64,000 bases of DNA from Staphylococcus lutrae (GTDB lineage Bacteria; Bacillota; Bacilli; Staphylococcales; Staphylococcaceae): NCBI RefSeq assembly GCF_002101335.1, contig NZ_CP020773.1, positions 2,046,001 to 2,110,000 on the forward strand, in the 5' to 3' direction. Shown here piece after piece: positions 29,201 through 38,047 of the stretch. The stretch's first letter is position 1. The number at the start of each line of letters is the position of its first letter. Below the pieces are notes generated by a model. That model had not been told where the DNA came from and searched no databases. It saw only the letters and a program-made list of their open reading frames with translations. Made by a program: the position numbers and the translations under genes.

Positions 29201-29740
29201 TATGCGTTATATCCAAAAGTATATGAACAATATATTCAGACGCATGAACAATTTGGAAATGTGGCGACATTGGATACACCGACTTTCTTCTTTGGTATGC
29301 GAAATAACGAAAAGATTCAAATTGAAATTGATAAGGGTAAAATTTTAATCGTTGAATTAAAAACAATCACAGAGCCAGATGAAAATGGCGTACGAACAGT
29401 ATTTTTTGATATGAATGGCCAAGCTCGTCGTATTCAAGTGAAAGATGAGAATATCCAAACGTCACACGTGGCGAGGGTGAAAGCAGACAAACAAAATGCA
29501 ACACACATTGGGGCTCAAATGCCGGGTACGATTATTGAGGTAAATGTCAAAGAAGGGGATGTCGTAGAAGCAGGACAATCACTCATTATTAGCGAGGCAA
29601 TGAAGATGGAAACAACTGTCCAAGCGCCATTTAAAGGAACGGTTAAAAAGGTGCATGTCGTCGCAAATGAAAGTGTGGAAACCCAAGATTTACTCGTTGA
29701 AATTGAAGCGGTGGAAAAAACAATGGCTAGATTCGTTTGA
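26270..29740 (+). CDS. pyc: Pyruvate carboxylase
   Basis: This 1156-residue biotin enzyme converts pyruvate, bicarbonate and ATP to oxaloacetate, refilling the citric acid cycle. Domains: biotin carboxylase (about 1-450, with HPGYGFLSEN, the glycine-rich ATP loop TSGGGGKGMR and EVNPRIQVEHT), carboxyltransferase (about 530-800, starting LLTDTTFRDAHQS with metal-binding HLHTHDTSG), the allosteric/tetramerisation part, and the C-terminal biotinyl domain with the biotin lysine K1112 in SEAMKMET. Length is close to that of S. aureus PycA (about 1150). Single gene under its own promoter. Staphylococcal pyruvate carboxylases are targets of c-di-AMP in related Firmicutes; that is not shown here. Confidence 0.98.
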   Translation: MKRIHKLLVANRGEIAIRIFRAATELNIQTVAIYSKEDMGSLHRYKADESYLVGENLGPAESYLNIEQIIKVAKEAGADAIHPGYGFLSENMQFAKRCAEENIIFVGPHLEHLDMFGDKVKARATAIRANLPVIPGTDGPVHDFADAEKFAEEAGYPLMIKATSGGGGKGMRIVREASELQEAFTRAKSEAEKSFGNSEVYIEKFIDEPKHIEVQVIGDEVGNIIHLYERDCSVQRRHQKVVEVAPSVSLSDQLRERICDAAVDLMKQIQYVNAGTVEFLVSGDDFYFIEVNPRIQVEHTITEMITGVDIVKTQLLIADGEALHDEAIAMPQQSEIRTLGYAIQCRITTEDPTQDFMPDTGRIVAYRSSGGFGVRLDAGDAFQGAEISPYYDSLLVKVSTHAISYKEAREKMVRSLREMRIRGVKTNVPFLRNVILHEKFASGDYTTKFLEQSPELFEIRTSRDRGTKTLEYIGNVTINGFPSVEKRPKPHFETPCVPKPDAQTIASFVGTKQLLDQEGPQAVAAWVKQQDDVLLTDTTFRDAHQSLLATRVRTHDLMKIAPETARVMKDNFSLEMWGGATFDVAYNFLKESPWQRLEKLRAAIPNVLFQMLLRASNAVGYRNYPDNVIQKFIAESAAAGIDVFRIFDSLNWLEQMKVANEAVQKAGKISEGTICYTGDILNPERSNIYTLEYYVKLAKDLEREGFHMLAIKDMAGLLKPRAAYELIGELKAAIDLPIHLHTHDTSGNGILVYKEAIEAGVDIIDTAVAAMSGLTSQPSSNSLYYAMSGFERRIRMDIEGHESLSHYWDAVRPYYSDFESDMKSPHTEVYQHEMPGGQYSNLRQQAKSLGLGERFSEVKEMYRRVNFLFGDIVKVTPSSKVVGDMALYMVQNELDEEAIIEQGHKLDFPESVISFFRGDIGQPVNGFNQSLQRVILKGQKPLTERPGEYLKPIDFEALRKTLQEKQQQPVTEQDLISYALYPKVYEQYIQTHEQFGNVATLDTPTFFFGMRNNEKIQIEIDKGKILIVELKTITEPDENGVRTVFFDMNGQARRIQVKDENIQTSHVARVKADKQNATHIGAQMPGTIIEVNVKEGDVVEAGQSLIISEAMKMETTVQAPFKGTVKKVHVVANESVETQDLLVEIEAVEKTMARFV

Positions 29741-29849
29741 TGTGCAGGGAGAGTATAAACGTAGCTATTGATGTCGTGTGGGATAATGAGTGTTTTATAA
29801 ATGATGAGTGCACGTCTATGGTGCGAGATGAACGATTAGGAATAGGGAT

Positions 29850-29880
29850 GAGACACAGGTCGTGTCTTGTCTCTATTTTT
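29850..29880 (+). terminator. Terminator-like hairpin after pyc
   Basis: GAGACA (29850-29855) and TGTCTC (29868-29873) form a short stem followed by TATTTTT. The stem is only six bases. Confidence 0.45.
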
Positions 29881-29907
29881 AATGACTTAAAAAGAGTGGT
29901 CACACAT

Positions 29908-29956
29908 TAAAGTAAAAGACATCAACCAACTTTTTGCTGGTGATGTCTTTTACTTT
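29908..29956. terminator. Strong bidirectional terminator between pyc and ctaA
   Basis: AGTAAAAGACATCA (29911-29924) and TGATGTCTTTTACT (29941-29954) are perfect 14-base complements, with an inner CCA/TGG. It can stop pyc on the plus strand and ctaA on the minus strand. Confidence 0.85.
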
Positions 29957-29970
29957 TCACTACATCAATT

Positions 29971-30879
29971 CTATTGTTCGCCGCGTTTTGAGCGTAAAAT
30001 CAGGAGTATGAAGTAACTAATCATACCGAATAGTAGTGTGATAAATAAGGCATGGAATAAAGCGATAATTAAATTAACATCGGTAACAATAGATAGTGCA
30101 CCGGTCAACACTTGTAAAATAATCAAAATAAAGCTTGCTGTGTATCCATAGTGAATTGTTCGCTTATTAGGATAATTTTTAATCGCATGAATGTATGTGA
30201 TCATCACGATAAGAAAAGCAAGGAAAGCCATAATACGATGCGCGAATTGAACCCAATCATGAACATCATGTGGAATCATGTCATTAAAAGGTAATGGCCA
30301 TGCCCCATACGCGAGACTTGATTCTGTATGTCTAACAAGAGCCCCAGTATATATTGTTAGGTAGACTACAATCGTCATCGTCCAAGTGTAAACTTGCAGT
30401 GGCTTGTGTATGTGTACTTGGTTGGCTTCGTATTTTTGATCCATTTCAAAAATAATTAAAGTTAAAACGAAGACAGACGAGAAACTAATTAAAGATATCC
30501 CAAAATGAAGTGCTAATACATAATCATTTTGTTGCCACATGACAGCGGCAGCACCGACTAAAGCTTGGACGAGTAGGAAACCAATGCTAATGATACACAA
30601 TGGCTTGACTTCTTTAATATGACCAATGTTTTTCCAAGCTGTAATCACAAGCCAGGTTACAAAAATGACAGATAATCCTGACACAGCTCTATGACTTAAT
30701 TCGATAATTGTATCCATAGGTAAGTTCTGTGGTAAAAACGCACCATGACACAATGGCCAATCTGTACCGCAACCATCTTCTGAACCAGTTTTAGTTACGA
30801 GTGCGCCACCAAGCTGAACCCAAGTCATAATCAACGTCGATACGACAGCTAGCCACTTTAGGTTTCGCTTCTTAAACAA
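29971..30879 (-). CDS. ctaA: Haem A synthase
   Basis: This 302-residue, eight-helix membrane protein oxidises haem O to haem A for cytochrome aa3 oxidase. Haem-ligand histidines appear in [27 protein letters not shown] and ALFHALF, in the expected helices. The extracellular loop [11 protein letters not shown] has the cysteine pair typical of Gram-positive CtaA. I choose the TTG at 30879 (start then [12 protein letters not shown]): AGGTG lies seven bases before it and the result matches the S. aureus length (303); the frame itself extends upstream to 30960 without support. It is divergent from ctaB. Confidence 0.92.
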   Translation of the reverse strand: MFKKRNLKWLAVVSTLIMTWVQLGGALVTKTGSEDGCGTDWPLCHGAFLPQNLPMDTIIELSHRAVSGLSVIFVTWLVITAWKNIGHIKEVKPLCIISIGFLLVQALVGAAAVMWQQNDYVLALHFGISLISFSSVFVLTLIIFEMDQKYEANQVHIHKPLQVYTWTMTIVVYLTIYTGALVRHTESSLAYGAWPLPFNDMIPHDVHDWVQFAHRIMAFLAFLIVMITYIHAIKNYPNKRTIHYGYTASFILIILQVLTGALSIVTDVNLIIALFHALFITLLFGMISYFILLILRSKRGEQ

Positions 30880-31087
30880 TCTCAAACACCTCATTATGTA
30901 ACATATTGAAAAACGTATATTCATACTTAATATGTTTATTATAGCAAAAACAGCTTCCAAAAATGTGACTTAATCATGACGTTTTTTGAATGTCGTTAAA
31001 GTGTCACAAATTTTTCTTATTTGAACTGGTTATTGAACCCACTTTCATATATCATTAATGTATATGTTATAAAAAAGGGGGGAACTG

Positions 31088-31999
31088 ATGTCCAAAACAG
31101 AAGTTGTTGCACAAACTTCCAGTCGTATGACTTATAAAGAATTGAAACAAATCATCAAGTTAGGTCTTGTTCAAGGCAACTTAATACCATCATTTGCAGG
31201 GGCGTGGCTTGCCATTGTCATTGCACATCACGCGTTTTTAGCTTCGGTACCACAAATTATCATGATGATGCTTGGTTCGACTTTAGTCATGGGTGGTGCA
31301 TGCGCATTAAACAATTTCTATGATCAAGATATCGATCGTCTCATGGAGAGTAAGCAAAATCGACCTACTGTGAACGAGCGAATTACAGATCATCATTTGT
31401 TAATGCTCAGTTTCGGTATGATGATTGTCGGTGAGATTTTATTATTCATGTTAAACATTCCAACGGGTGTCATTGGATTAGTGGGCATTGTTGGCTATGT
31501 TTCTTTTTATTCGATATGGTCAAAACGTCATACAACTTGGAATACGGTCATCGGAAGTGTCCCGGGTGCAGTACCACCGCTAATCGGTTGGGTTGCAATT
31601 GAAGGACATCTGAGTGTGATGGCTTGGGCATTGTTTTTCGTCGTATTTTGTTGGCAACCGATACACTTTTATGCATTAGCTATTAAACGAAAAGATGAAT
31701 ATGCGATTGCAAATATCCCAATGCTACCAGCTGTAAAAAGTTTTAACAGAACACGTTTAAGTATGTTCTTATGGATGATGCTCTTATTACCCATTCCATT
31801 CTTTATGCAAGAATTAGGTGTCGTCTTTTTAGTCCTTGCATCTTTACTCAATATCGGATGGATTGTGCTTGGGTTAACAAGTTTTAAATCGTCAGCGAAT
31901 GAAACAAAATGGGCAACAAAAATGTTTATCTACTCTTTGAATTATCTTGTTCTCTTTTTTGCACTCGTTGTCGTGGTATCTTTAATAAAAATGATTTAA
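31088..31999 (+). CDS. ctaB: Protohaem IX farnesyltransferase (haem O synthase)
   Basis: This 303-residue UbiA-type prenyltransferase adds a farnesyl tail to haem B, giving haem O, the substrate of CtaA. The aspartate-rich motif [19 protein letters not shown] (about residues 76-94) is present, with a second region [10 protein letters not shown] in place of the DYxxAGIPMLP motif. Nine hydrophobic helices fit the family. Ribosome binding site GGGGGG is seven bases before the ATG. The adjacent ctaM is very likely in the same message (18-base gap). Confidence 0.94.
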   Translation: MSKTEVVAQTSSRMTYKELKQIIKLGLVQGNLIPSFAGAWLAIVIAHHAFLASVPQIIMMMLGSTLVMGGACALNNFYDQDIDRLMESKQNRPTVNERITDHHLLMLSFGMMIVGEILLFMLNIPTGVIGLVGIVGYVSFYSIWSKRHTTWNTVIGSVPGAVPPLIGWVAIEGHLSVMAWALFFVVFCWQPIHFYALAIKRKDEYAIANIPMLPAVKSFNRTRLSMFLWMMLLLPIPFFMQELGVVFLVLASLLNIGWIVLGLTSFKSSANETKWATKMFIYSLNYLVLFFALVVVVSLIKMI

Positions 32000-32017
32000 A
32001 AGATCTATGAGTGAGGA

Positions 32018-32488
32018 ATGAATAAAATGAATGTACCGATTTTACCTACAATAAGTACGACTTGTATTGTCATCAGTGCGATATTAGTTGCTATCGGCTG
32101 GCGTCTCATTTGGAAACGTCAAATTGAAAAACATAAAAAGACAATGCTGTGGGCCGCTATTTTTGCAGTAACATTTTTTCTTATCTATGCGAGTCGCACC
32201 ATTTTTATTGGTAATACAGCCTTTGGTGGACCGGATTCAGTGAAAATTTATTACACGATTTTCTTAGTTTTCCATATCACTTTAGCAACTGTGGGGGCAG
32301 TGCTAGGGCTAATTCAAATATTCACCGGGTTAAAAGATCGCTATAGTGTACATCGTAAGGTAGGTCCAGTTGCTTCAGTGGTGTGGTTCTTTACTGCCAT
32401 AACGGGCGTTGCAGTATACATTTTGCTGTACGTCCTTTATCCAGGAGGCGAAACAACGTCACTCATAAAAGCGACATTTGGCCTTTGA
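32018..32488 (+). CDS. ctaM: Cytochrome aa3 oxidase assembly protein CtaM (DUF420)
   Basis: This 156-residue protein has four transmembrane helices and belongs to DUF420. Histidines within helices (VFHITLATV and DRYSVHRKVG) are conserved features. S. aureus CtaM is required for the aa3-type menaquinol oxidase; the gene placement next to ctaB agrees. The start at 32018 follows GAGTGAGGA closely; an ATG nine bases later (32027) would have more usual spacing. A terminator follows. Confidence 0.88.
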   Translation: MNKMNVPILPTISTTCIVISAILVAIGWRLIWKRQIEKHKKTMLWAAIFAVTFFLIYASRTIFIGNTAFGGPDSVKIYYTIFLVFHITLATVGAVLGLIQIFTGLKDRYSVHRKVGPVASVVWFFTAITGVAVYILLYVLYPGGETTSLIKATFGL

Positions 32489-32505
32489 TGGAGATGGATT
32501 ATGTT

Positions 32506-32555
32506 AAAAAAGAGCGATAAAGCATGAGCAACATGTTTTGTCACTCTTTTTCTTT
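32506..32555 (+). terminator. Terminator of ctaB-ctaM
   Basis: AAAAAGAG (32506-32513) and CTCTTTTT (32544-32551) form the base of an imperfect stem that continues through GA/TC, AAA/TTT and CATG/CATG. CTTT follows. Confidence 0.7.
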
Positions 32556-32621
32556 GAGAATCATATAGTAAAAGGGAACGCATCTCAATTTTGAAATAAG
32601 CATACATCAAATATAATCAAC

Positions 32622-32661
32622 AAAAAAGCTAGGTACATTTAGAAGGAATGCACCTAGCTTT
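32622..32661 (-). terminator. Terminator of the small secreted-peptide gene
   Basis: AAGCTAGGT and ACCTAGCTT with inner CAT/ATG form a strong stem (32626-32661). On the minus strand it ends in TTTTTT. It lies about 90 bases beyond the stop of the gene starting at 32957. Confidence 0.8.
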
Positions 32662-32750
32662 GTATTTCAGCATCTATTCATAGAAAGATATTGAAATACA
32701 GTATAATTATTAATTAAATTAGAATATCGTGTTGTTTGAAAAGTTACAAC

Positions 32751-32957
32751 TTAATGCTTTTGGTATTGTCTTAATACATCATACTGACTATGGAAAAGCT
32801 TGTTTCGGTCATATTGATGCTCATCAAATTCTTTGCTTTTAACATTTTGAGTTGCTGCTGTGTCTTCAGCAGCGTTTACTTCATGACCGACTAAACCAAC
32901 TAATCCAACTAAACCAAGTGAAATGGAAAGTGCTGAAACTCTGAATAAATTTTTCAT
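32751..32957 (-). CDS. Small secreted peptide of unknown function
   Basis: The gene encodes 68 residues: an N-terminal signal peptide (MKNLFRVS, then a hydrophobic core with GLVGLVGLVG, cleavage predicted after EVNA near residue 29) and a short hydrophilic mature peptide of about 39 residues. The mature part begins AEDTAAT and ends in LRQYQKH; it has no cysteine. The DNA of the core holds three 9-base repeats coding GLV (32886-32915). GGAGG lies about ten bases before the ATG at 32957, and a terminator follows, so the gene looks real. Staphylococci secrete several small immune-evasion proteins of this kind, but I see no match to one I know. Confidence 0.7.
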   Translation of the reverse strand: MKNLFRVSALSISLGLVGLVGLVGHEVNAAEDTAATQNVKSKEFDEHQYDRNKLFHSQYDVLRQYQKH

Positions 32958-33312
32958 TGTTCGAATACCTCCTTCATTTGATATAAAAAGTATACCATAA
33001 AGAATATAAGATGTAAAATGTAAATGCTCATTACATTGAAAAATTAAAAAATGAGTTGAATGCATATAGAGGAATATATTATATCGTGCTTCATTATCTA
33101 TATGCATATATCAATATCTAAGAATTGATAAAAAACTAGAAACTTAAATATAACAATGATACGATAAAACGGAATTGAACGAATCAAGTAAAAATAAATC
33201 GGTATCGGCGATCATTTTTCATTGATGTCAAAGACTTGAGATATAAAACATGTGTACGAATCTAGGTGTTTCATACTTAATAGAATCATTTATAAATTGG
33301 AGGGGGATTGCT
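32958..33312. other. Promoter-bearing gap before the CAP-domain gene
   Basis: These 355 bases separate the divergent small secreted-peptide gene and the CAP-domain gene. They are very AT-rich (many ATAT stretches) and likely hold both promoters, but I cannot choose convincing elements. No gene is supported. Confidence 0.3.
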
Positions 33313-34371
33313 GTGCGGAGAAAGTTGTTTAAAGTATTTGCATTGATATTATTGATTGGTCTTTTGATTTACTTATTTTATTCGCCTCAACTTGAATTTG
33401 ATGTATTAGAAAATCCAAATCATACAAAGCATTCACAGCCAGAAAAAGCAGAAAAAGTCCCTCAAAATAGCGAGGAAAATCCTAAATTGACAAGCGGATT
33501 AGGGATGTATATTGGTCAATCATTAGGTCAAGTGACTTCAGAATTTGGAACACCAGATCGTATATACAATTATCAAAAAGGATACCGTCAATATATATTT
33601 AAAAATCAAAATCACTATCTGATTTTTTCTACTAAAAATCAACAAGTGAAATCGGTTTATATTACTGGAAAAGAGACCAGTAAATTAACAGGTCCTATTA
33701 AGATCAATGATCGGGCGAGTGATTTATTTAATACTTTTTCAATTAACACAGAGCCACAATTTGAGGTGAAAGGTAAAACATATCATTTTGAATTATCAGA
33801 TCGCGATGTGAAAACACAGGCATTAATTCAATTTGGTCAAACGTATGCGCAAGTGTTCATTGATCAACAAAAGAATAAAGTTGTCGGCGTACGATATTTA
33901 GATAAAGAAGCACTCGCTGATATGAATCCTTATCCACAAAATAGTGAAGGGGTAAGCGTGCAGCCTGATCACCTTACTGAGGAGAGACCGCCTGACCAAA
34001 ATGTCAATGAACGACTCACATTGTATGAACTGACGAACGAAATGCGTCAATTGAATGGTCGGCGTACGCTAAAAATTAATCATATCCTTGAAAATGTGGC
34101 CACTGTAGATTTATTTAATGCTGGGGAACAAGGCACTGCAGAATTCACTGAAGAAAACTTGCTCGCGCTCATGAAACAAACGAAACTGAGCTACCAATCC
34201 GTGTCTCAAAACGTTGGATATAACTTTAACGATGTGCCTACCCTTGTGAATAGTTGGATTAATTCTGATGTCCATCGTTCTCGGATGCTGAATACAAAAT
34301 ATGTTGAATTTGGTGGAGATGTCGAACAGCAATATTATATGTTGATTTTCTTAGAGAAAGGGGACAGTTAA
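33313..34371 (+). CDS. CAP-domain protein (YlbC-like) with N-terminal membrane anchor
   Basis: This 352-residue protein has a basic start, one hydrophobic helix (VFALILLIGLLIYLFYS, about residues 7-23), a linker, a CAP-associated N-terminal domain with SLGQVTSEFGTPDRIYNYQKG, and a CAP (SCP/PR1) domain from about residue 235 to the end (LYELTNEMRQLNGRRTLKINH; QNVGYNF; VNSWINSDVHRSRML). It should face outward from the membrane. In Bacillus ylbC lies near ylbF as here. The start is the GTG at 33313 after AGGGGG; upstream frame extension lacks a ribosome binding site. In the CAP region the signature histidines are partly altered (ENVATVDLFNA where many relatives have a His), so activity is uncertain. 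Confidence 0.8.
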   Translation: MRRKLFKVFALILLIGLLIYLFYSPQLEFDVLENPNHTKHSQPEKAEKVPQNSEENPKLTSGLGMYIGQSLGQVTSEFGTPDRIYNYQKGYRQYIFKNQNHYLIFSTKNQQVKSVYITGKETSKLTGPIKINDRASDLFNTFSINTEPQFEVKGKTYHFELSDRDVKTQALIQFGQTYAQVFIDQQKNKVVGVRYLDKEALADMNPYPQNSEGVSVQPDHLTEERPPDQNVNERLTLYELTNEMRQLNGRRTLKINHILENVATVDLFNAGEQGTAEFTEENLLALMKQTKLSYQSVSQNVGYNFNDVPTLVNSWINSDVHRSRMLNTKYVEFGGDVEQQYYMLIFLEKGDS

Positions 34372-34372
34372 A

Positions 34373-34813
34373 ATGGTGTATGATGAGCAGTTTATGTGTG
34401 TGCTTGACCAAACAGAAGCTTTAGCTGTTTGCATTCGACAGTCAGCGTTGTTCGACCATTATCAAAAAGCGAAACAAAGCCTCGTTGAAGATGAAGAGGC
34501 ACAACGATTATATGGTCAATTTTTAAAAAGTAAAATTCGATTTGATGAAGTGCAACGCTTTGGGCGTTATCATCCAGATTATCAGAAAGTGATGTTAACC
34601 ACCCGACAATGTAAACGTGCCTATGAAATGCACCATACAGTCCAAGCGTTTAAAAAGAGTGAGACCGCGTTACAACAATTGCTTGATGAAGTTGTGACGA
34701 TTATCGCAAATGGGGTTTCGGAGCATATTAAAATTGATGCAGGGGCCCCTTTATTCGAAGCATTGACGACTGGTGGCGGTTGTGCGGTGGGTGCAACGTG
34801 TCAATGTCACTAA
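34373..34813 (+). CDS. ylbF: YlbF-family RNase Y complex protein
   Basis: This 146-residue helical protein starts two bases after the CAP gene stop. The helices (AVCIRQSALFDHYQKAKQSL; DEEAQRLYGQFLKSKIRFDE) match the YlbF/YmcA family, which together with YaaT modulates RNase Y mRNA cleavage in Bacillus. The C-terminus has cysteines at 137, 143 and 145, consistent with the iron-sulphur-binding tail reported for that complex. AAAGGGG lies before the ATG. Coupled with the CAP gene. Confidence 0.85.
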   Translation: MVYDEQFMCVLDQTEALAVCIRQSALFDHYQKAKQSLVEDEEAQRLYGQFLKSKIRFDEVQRFGRYHPDYQKVMLTTRQCKRAYEMHHTVQAFKKSETALQQLLDEVVTIIANGVSEHIKIDAGAPLFEALTTGGGCAVGATCQCH

Positions 34814-34840
34814 ACTGACAATAACGTGTGTTGAAGTGTT

Positions 34841-34878
34841 GGCGTGTGGGGGTTATGATGAGGCCCCCTCATGTCGAC
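34841..34878 (+). terminator. Terminator after ylbF
   Basis: GGGGG (about 34848-34852) pairs with CCCCC (34864-34868), with outer GCG/CGC pairs, followed by TTTTTT at 34871-34876. About 40 bases past the ylbF stop. Confidence 0.65.
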
Positions 34879-34952
34879 GCTTTTTTGATATGATAAGACG
34901 ACGGCAAGGTGAGGGGCTTCATATGAATCCATCACAGAATCAATGATTAATA

Positions 34953-35891
34953 TCACAACCTATCATTTTCAATGTGATAAGCACTTAAAAATTGACGCCC
35001 TATCGTAGGACGATCTGTCACAATCGTATGGACACCTAAACGGACAAGGTGATGCATCAAGTCGACGTTGTTGATGCCATAATATCCAGGAATGACTTTC
35101 GAAGCATTCAGCCAACGAATCAGTTTGGATTGTACAAGTGGAAGACCGTGAAAATGTGTGGGCATTTGGAACGTTTGTGCCTGCCCACGATACGTCCGTT
35201 GAAGCCCGGAATAGCACAATAGAATGCCTTCAGTCACATCATACTGACTGGCGCCTATCGCGACAGTCCCTCGACTGATAGACTTGAAGCGTTTGATTTG
35301 TTTGCGATAAAAACTGGTTACTAACACGCGTGATTGGGCTTGATTTTGGACAATCACATCGTATAATTTTTGTGCCGCAATTTTACCTTCATGACTATCT
35401 GGGTGATCTTTAATATCGATATTGACATATTGATTTGGATAACGGGACAACAGTTCATTCATTGTAATTACTTTGGCGTCAGGATGATTTCGATAAGGAT
35501 ATGTCCCGTTAATATCCTTAAAATGATAACCCGCATCAAGAGATTTTAAAGCGCTGAGTGTGTACTGACTGACTCGTCCAGAACCATTGGTCGTACGATT
35601 TACATCGGCATCATGAAAGACAATGACATGCCCATCTTTAGAAATGCGAATATCGGTCTCAAACCCGGTCAATCCCATTTCAACAGAATGATTGAATGCA
35701 AGGACAGTTGATTCTGGGCGTTCTTGCATGCCACCTCTATGGCTCAATATATAGGGTGCAGGTGCATCAAAAAAAGGTGGCACAACGCGACTTTGATTTG
35801 GGCGTTGGCGCTGTTTGAATAAAATTGTCCCAGCAAATAGCGCGGACGCGCCTATCACAGCGCGTTTAAACCAAGTAGATTTTGGAGTCAT
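34953..35891 (-). CDS. Glycerophosphodiester phosphodiesterase family protein
   Basis: This 312-residue protein has an N-terminal hydrophobic segment (AVIGASALFAGTILF, about residues 10-24) followed by a GP-PDE TIM barrel: the HRGGMQERPESTVLAF motif (about residues 50-65), the metal-binding GFETDIRISKDG, and the catalytic HDADVNRTTNGSG. These enzymes hydrolyse glycerophosphodiesters such as glycerophosphocholine or teichoic-acid-derived units. The start ATG 35891 follows GAGGGAAAA; the longer frame upstream (to 36116) has no support. The N-terminal helix suggests anchoring to the outer membrane face. I give no gene symbol because more than one GlpQ-like gene exists in staphylococci. Confidence 0.88.
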   Translation of the reverse strand: MTPKSTWFKRAVIGASALFAGTILFKQRQRPNQSRVVPPFFDAPAPYILSHRGGMQERPESTVLAFNHSVEMGLTGFETDIRISKDGHVIVFHDADVNRTTNGSGRVSQYTLSALKSLDAGYHFKDINGTYPYRNHPDAKVITMNELLSRYPNQYVNIDIKDHPDSHEGKIAAQKLYDVIVQNQAQSRVLVTSFYRKQIKRFKSISRGTVAIGASQYDVTEGILLCYSGLQRTYRGQAQTFQMPTHFHGLPLVQSKLIRWLNASKVIPGYYGINNVDLMHHLVRLGVHTIVTDRPTIGRQFLSAYHIENDRL

Positions 35892-35984
35892 AATTTTCCC
35901 TCCTTCATTTTTAACGTTATACTGATACTTTTCGAATGATAGCGAGACATGGTACGATAAGCTTGTAAAATTCGAGGTGAAAAA

Positions 35985-36230
35985 ATGGATATCATACAAC
36001 GTGAAAGTCTTATCATTTATCTTAAACATATGAAGCATGAACGTCATATTCGAAAATATGGTCATATTGTTTATACGAATCCCAAACAAAAGTTTGTAAC
36101 GATGTATGTTGATCAAGCTGATGTGGATGAAGTGGTCACACGCTTAATGAAACTAAAGTATGTGACACAAATCCTAGGATCGCCATATAAACATTTAAAG
36201 CAAGTGTATTCTGAAGAAGCTCATGAATAA
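35985..36230 (+). CDS. YlbG-family protein (UPF0298)
   Basis: This 81-residue protein matches the UPF0298/YlbG family, found next to ylbF and rsmD in Bacillus and staphylococci. It looks like an RNA- or nucleic-acid-associated fold (repeated [11 protein letters not shown] and [16 protein letters not shown]), but the function is unknown. GAGGTG before the ATG gives a good start. It converges with the next minus-strand gene two bases later. Confidence 0.8.
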   Translation: MDIIQRESLIIYLKHMKHERHIRKYGHIVYTNPKQKFVTMYVDQADVDEVVTRLMKLKYVTQILGSPYKHLKQVYSEEAHE

Positions 36231-36232
36231 GC

Positions 36233-36622
36233 TCATTCGAGTGCAGGAATCCAATGTTGTAGTCTCAGTACCCCTTTTAAGTAATTAAAGTAAAGTTCAA
36301 GTTCTGGATAATCGTCTGGCGCATGGACATCAATGCCAACCATTTCGATATTGTAAGGTGTCGCAAAAGATTGAATCAGCGTATACTTCCGATTGTGTTC
36401 TGGATATGGATAGCGTAGCGCATCTAACATGATATAAATCGCTTGAAAATGACGACCGGCTGTGGGCTGCATAATCATGGCCACCGATGTCAATTGCTGT
36501 TCAGACTTTGGTGTGTGGAAAAAGACGATCCGATCAATACGCGCATGGTTGTATTCGATGAGCGTTTTAAATTCGTAAAGATCTGTTAATCCATGTCCTA
36601 AAACGATGAAAGATTGTTGCAT
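36233..36622 (-). CDS. Conserved hypothetical protein
   Basis: This 129-residue soluble protein (starts MQQSFIVLGHGLTDLYEF) is conserved at this position in staphylococci. It has no membrane segment or recognised catalytic motif; beta-alpha alternation (IDRIVFFHT, FQAIYIMLDALRYPY, IEMVGIDVHAPDDYPELELYF) suggests a compact alpha/beta fold. GAGGAGG precedes the ATG. Two bases separate its stop from that of the convergent YlbG gene. I cannot assign a function. Confidence 0.7.
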   Translation of the reverse strand: MQQSFIVLGHGLTDLYEFKTLIEYNHARIDRIVFFHTPKSEQQLTSVAMIMQPTAGRHFQAIYIMLDALRYPYPEHNRKYTLIQSFATPYNIEMVGIDVHAPDDYPELELYFNYLKGVLRLQHWIPALE

Positions 36623-36685
36623 TTGGGTTCCTCCTCTTTAGACAAATTATATTAAAAAAGAATTCGGATTGGAAGTGTAATAAGC

Positions 36686-37721
<1,036 letters not shown>

Positions 37722-37916
37722 CATGTCCTTCATTCTATTTTCAAGCATGCATCAGCGTATAAAATGGAAGTTTCGGAATTTGTAGTATACGTTTGAGGTG
37801 GTTAACAAATGTTGACTCGTCATTGTTCCACATGATAGTGAACGAAAAGCGATGGCGACAGAGAGAGGTTTCATCATTTTAATTGTGCACTTTGATTGTG
37901 TATGTAGACATGCGTG

Positions 37917-37990
37917 CTGTATTGTGAAAGGAATTCAGTGTATATCTCACACTCTGATTGTCTTTCACAATACAGTCCGTTTTTATTTTG
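37917..37990 (+). terminator. Long perfect-stem terminator downstream of coaD
   Basis: CTGTATTGTGAAAG (37917-37930) and CTTTCACAATACAG (37962-37975) are perfect 14-base complements, followed by CGTTTTTATTTT. It lies about 195 bases after the coaD stop; the 326-base gap between coaD and tmcAL contains no gene. Confidence 0.75.
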
Positions 37991-38047
37991 TCAAAATGAG
38001 GCGATTGATTGAAGGGGAAATGATTCAATGGCGTGTATTTTGAAGAC

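Noticed and set aside
34969-35217. 82-codon minus-strand frame inside the glycerophosphodiesterase gene
   Set aside because: It is a shadow in another frame of a clearly conserved protein.
37852-38043. 63-codon plus-strand frame between coaD and tmcAL
   Set aside because: It reads straight through a 14-base perfect terminator stem and has no ribosome binding site.
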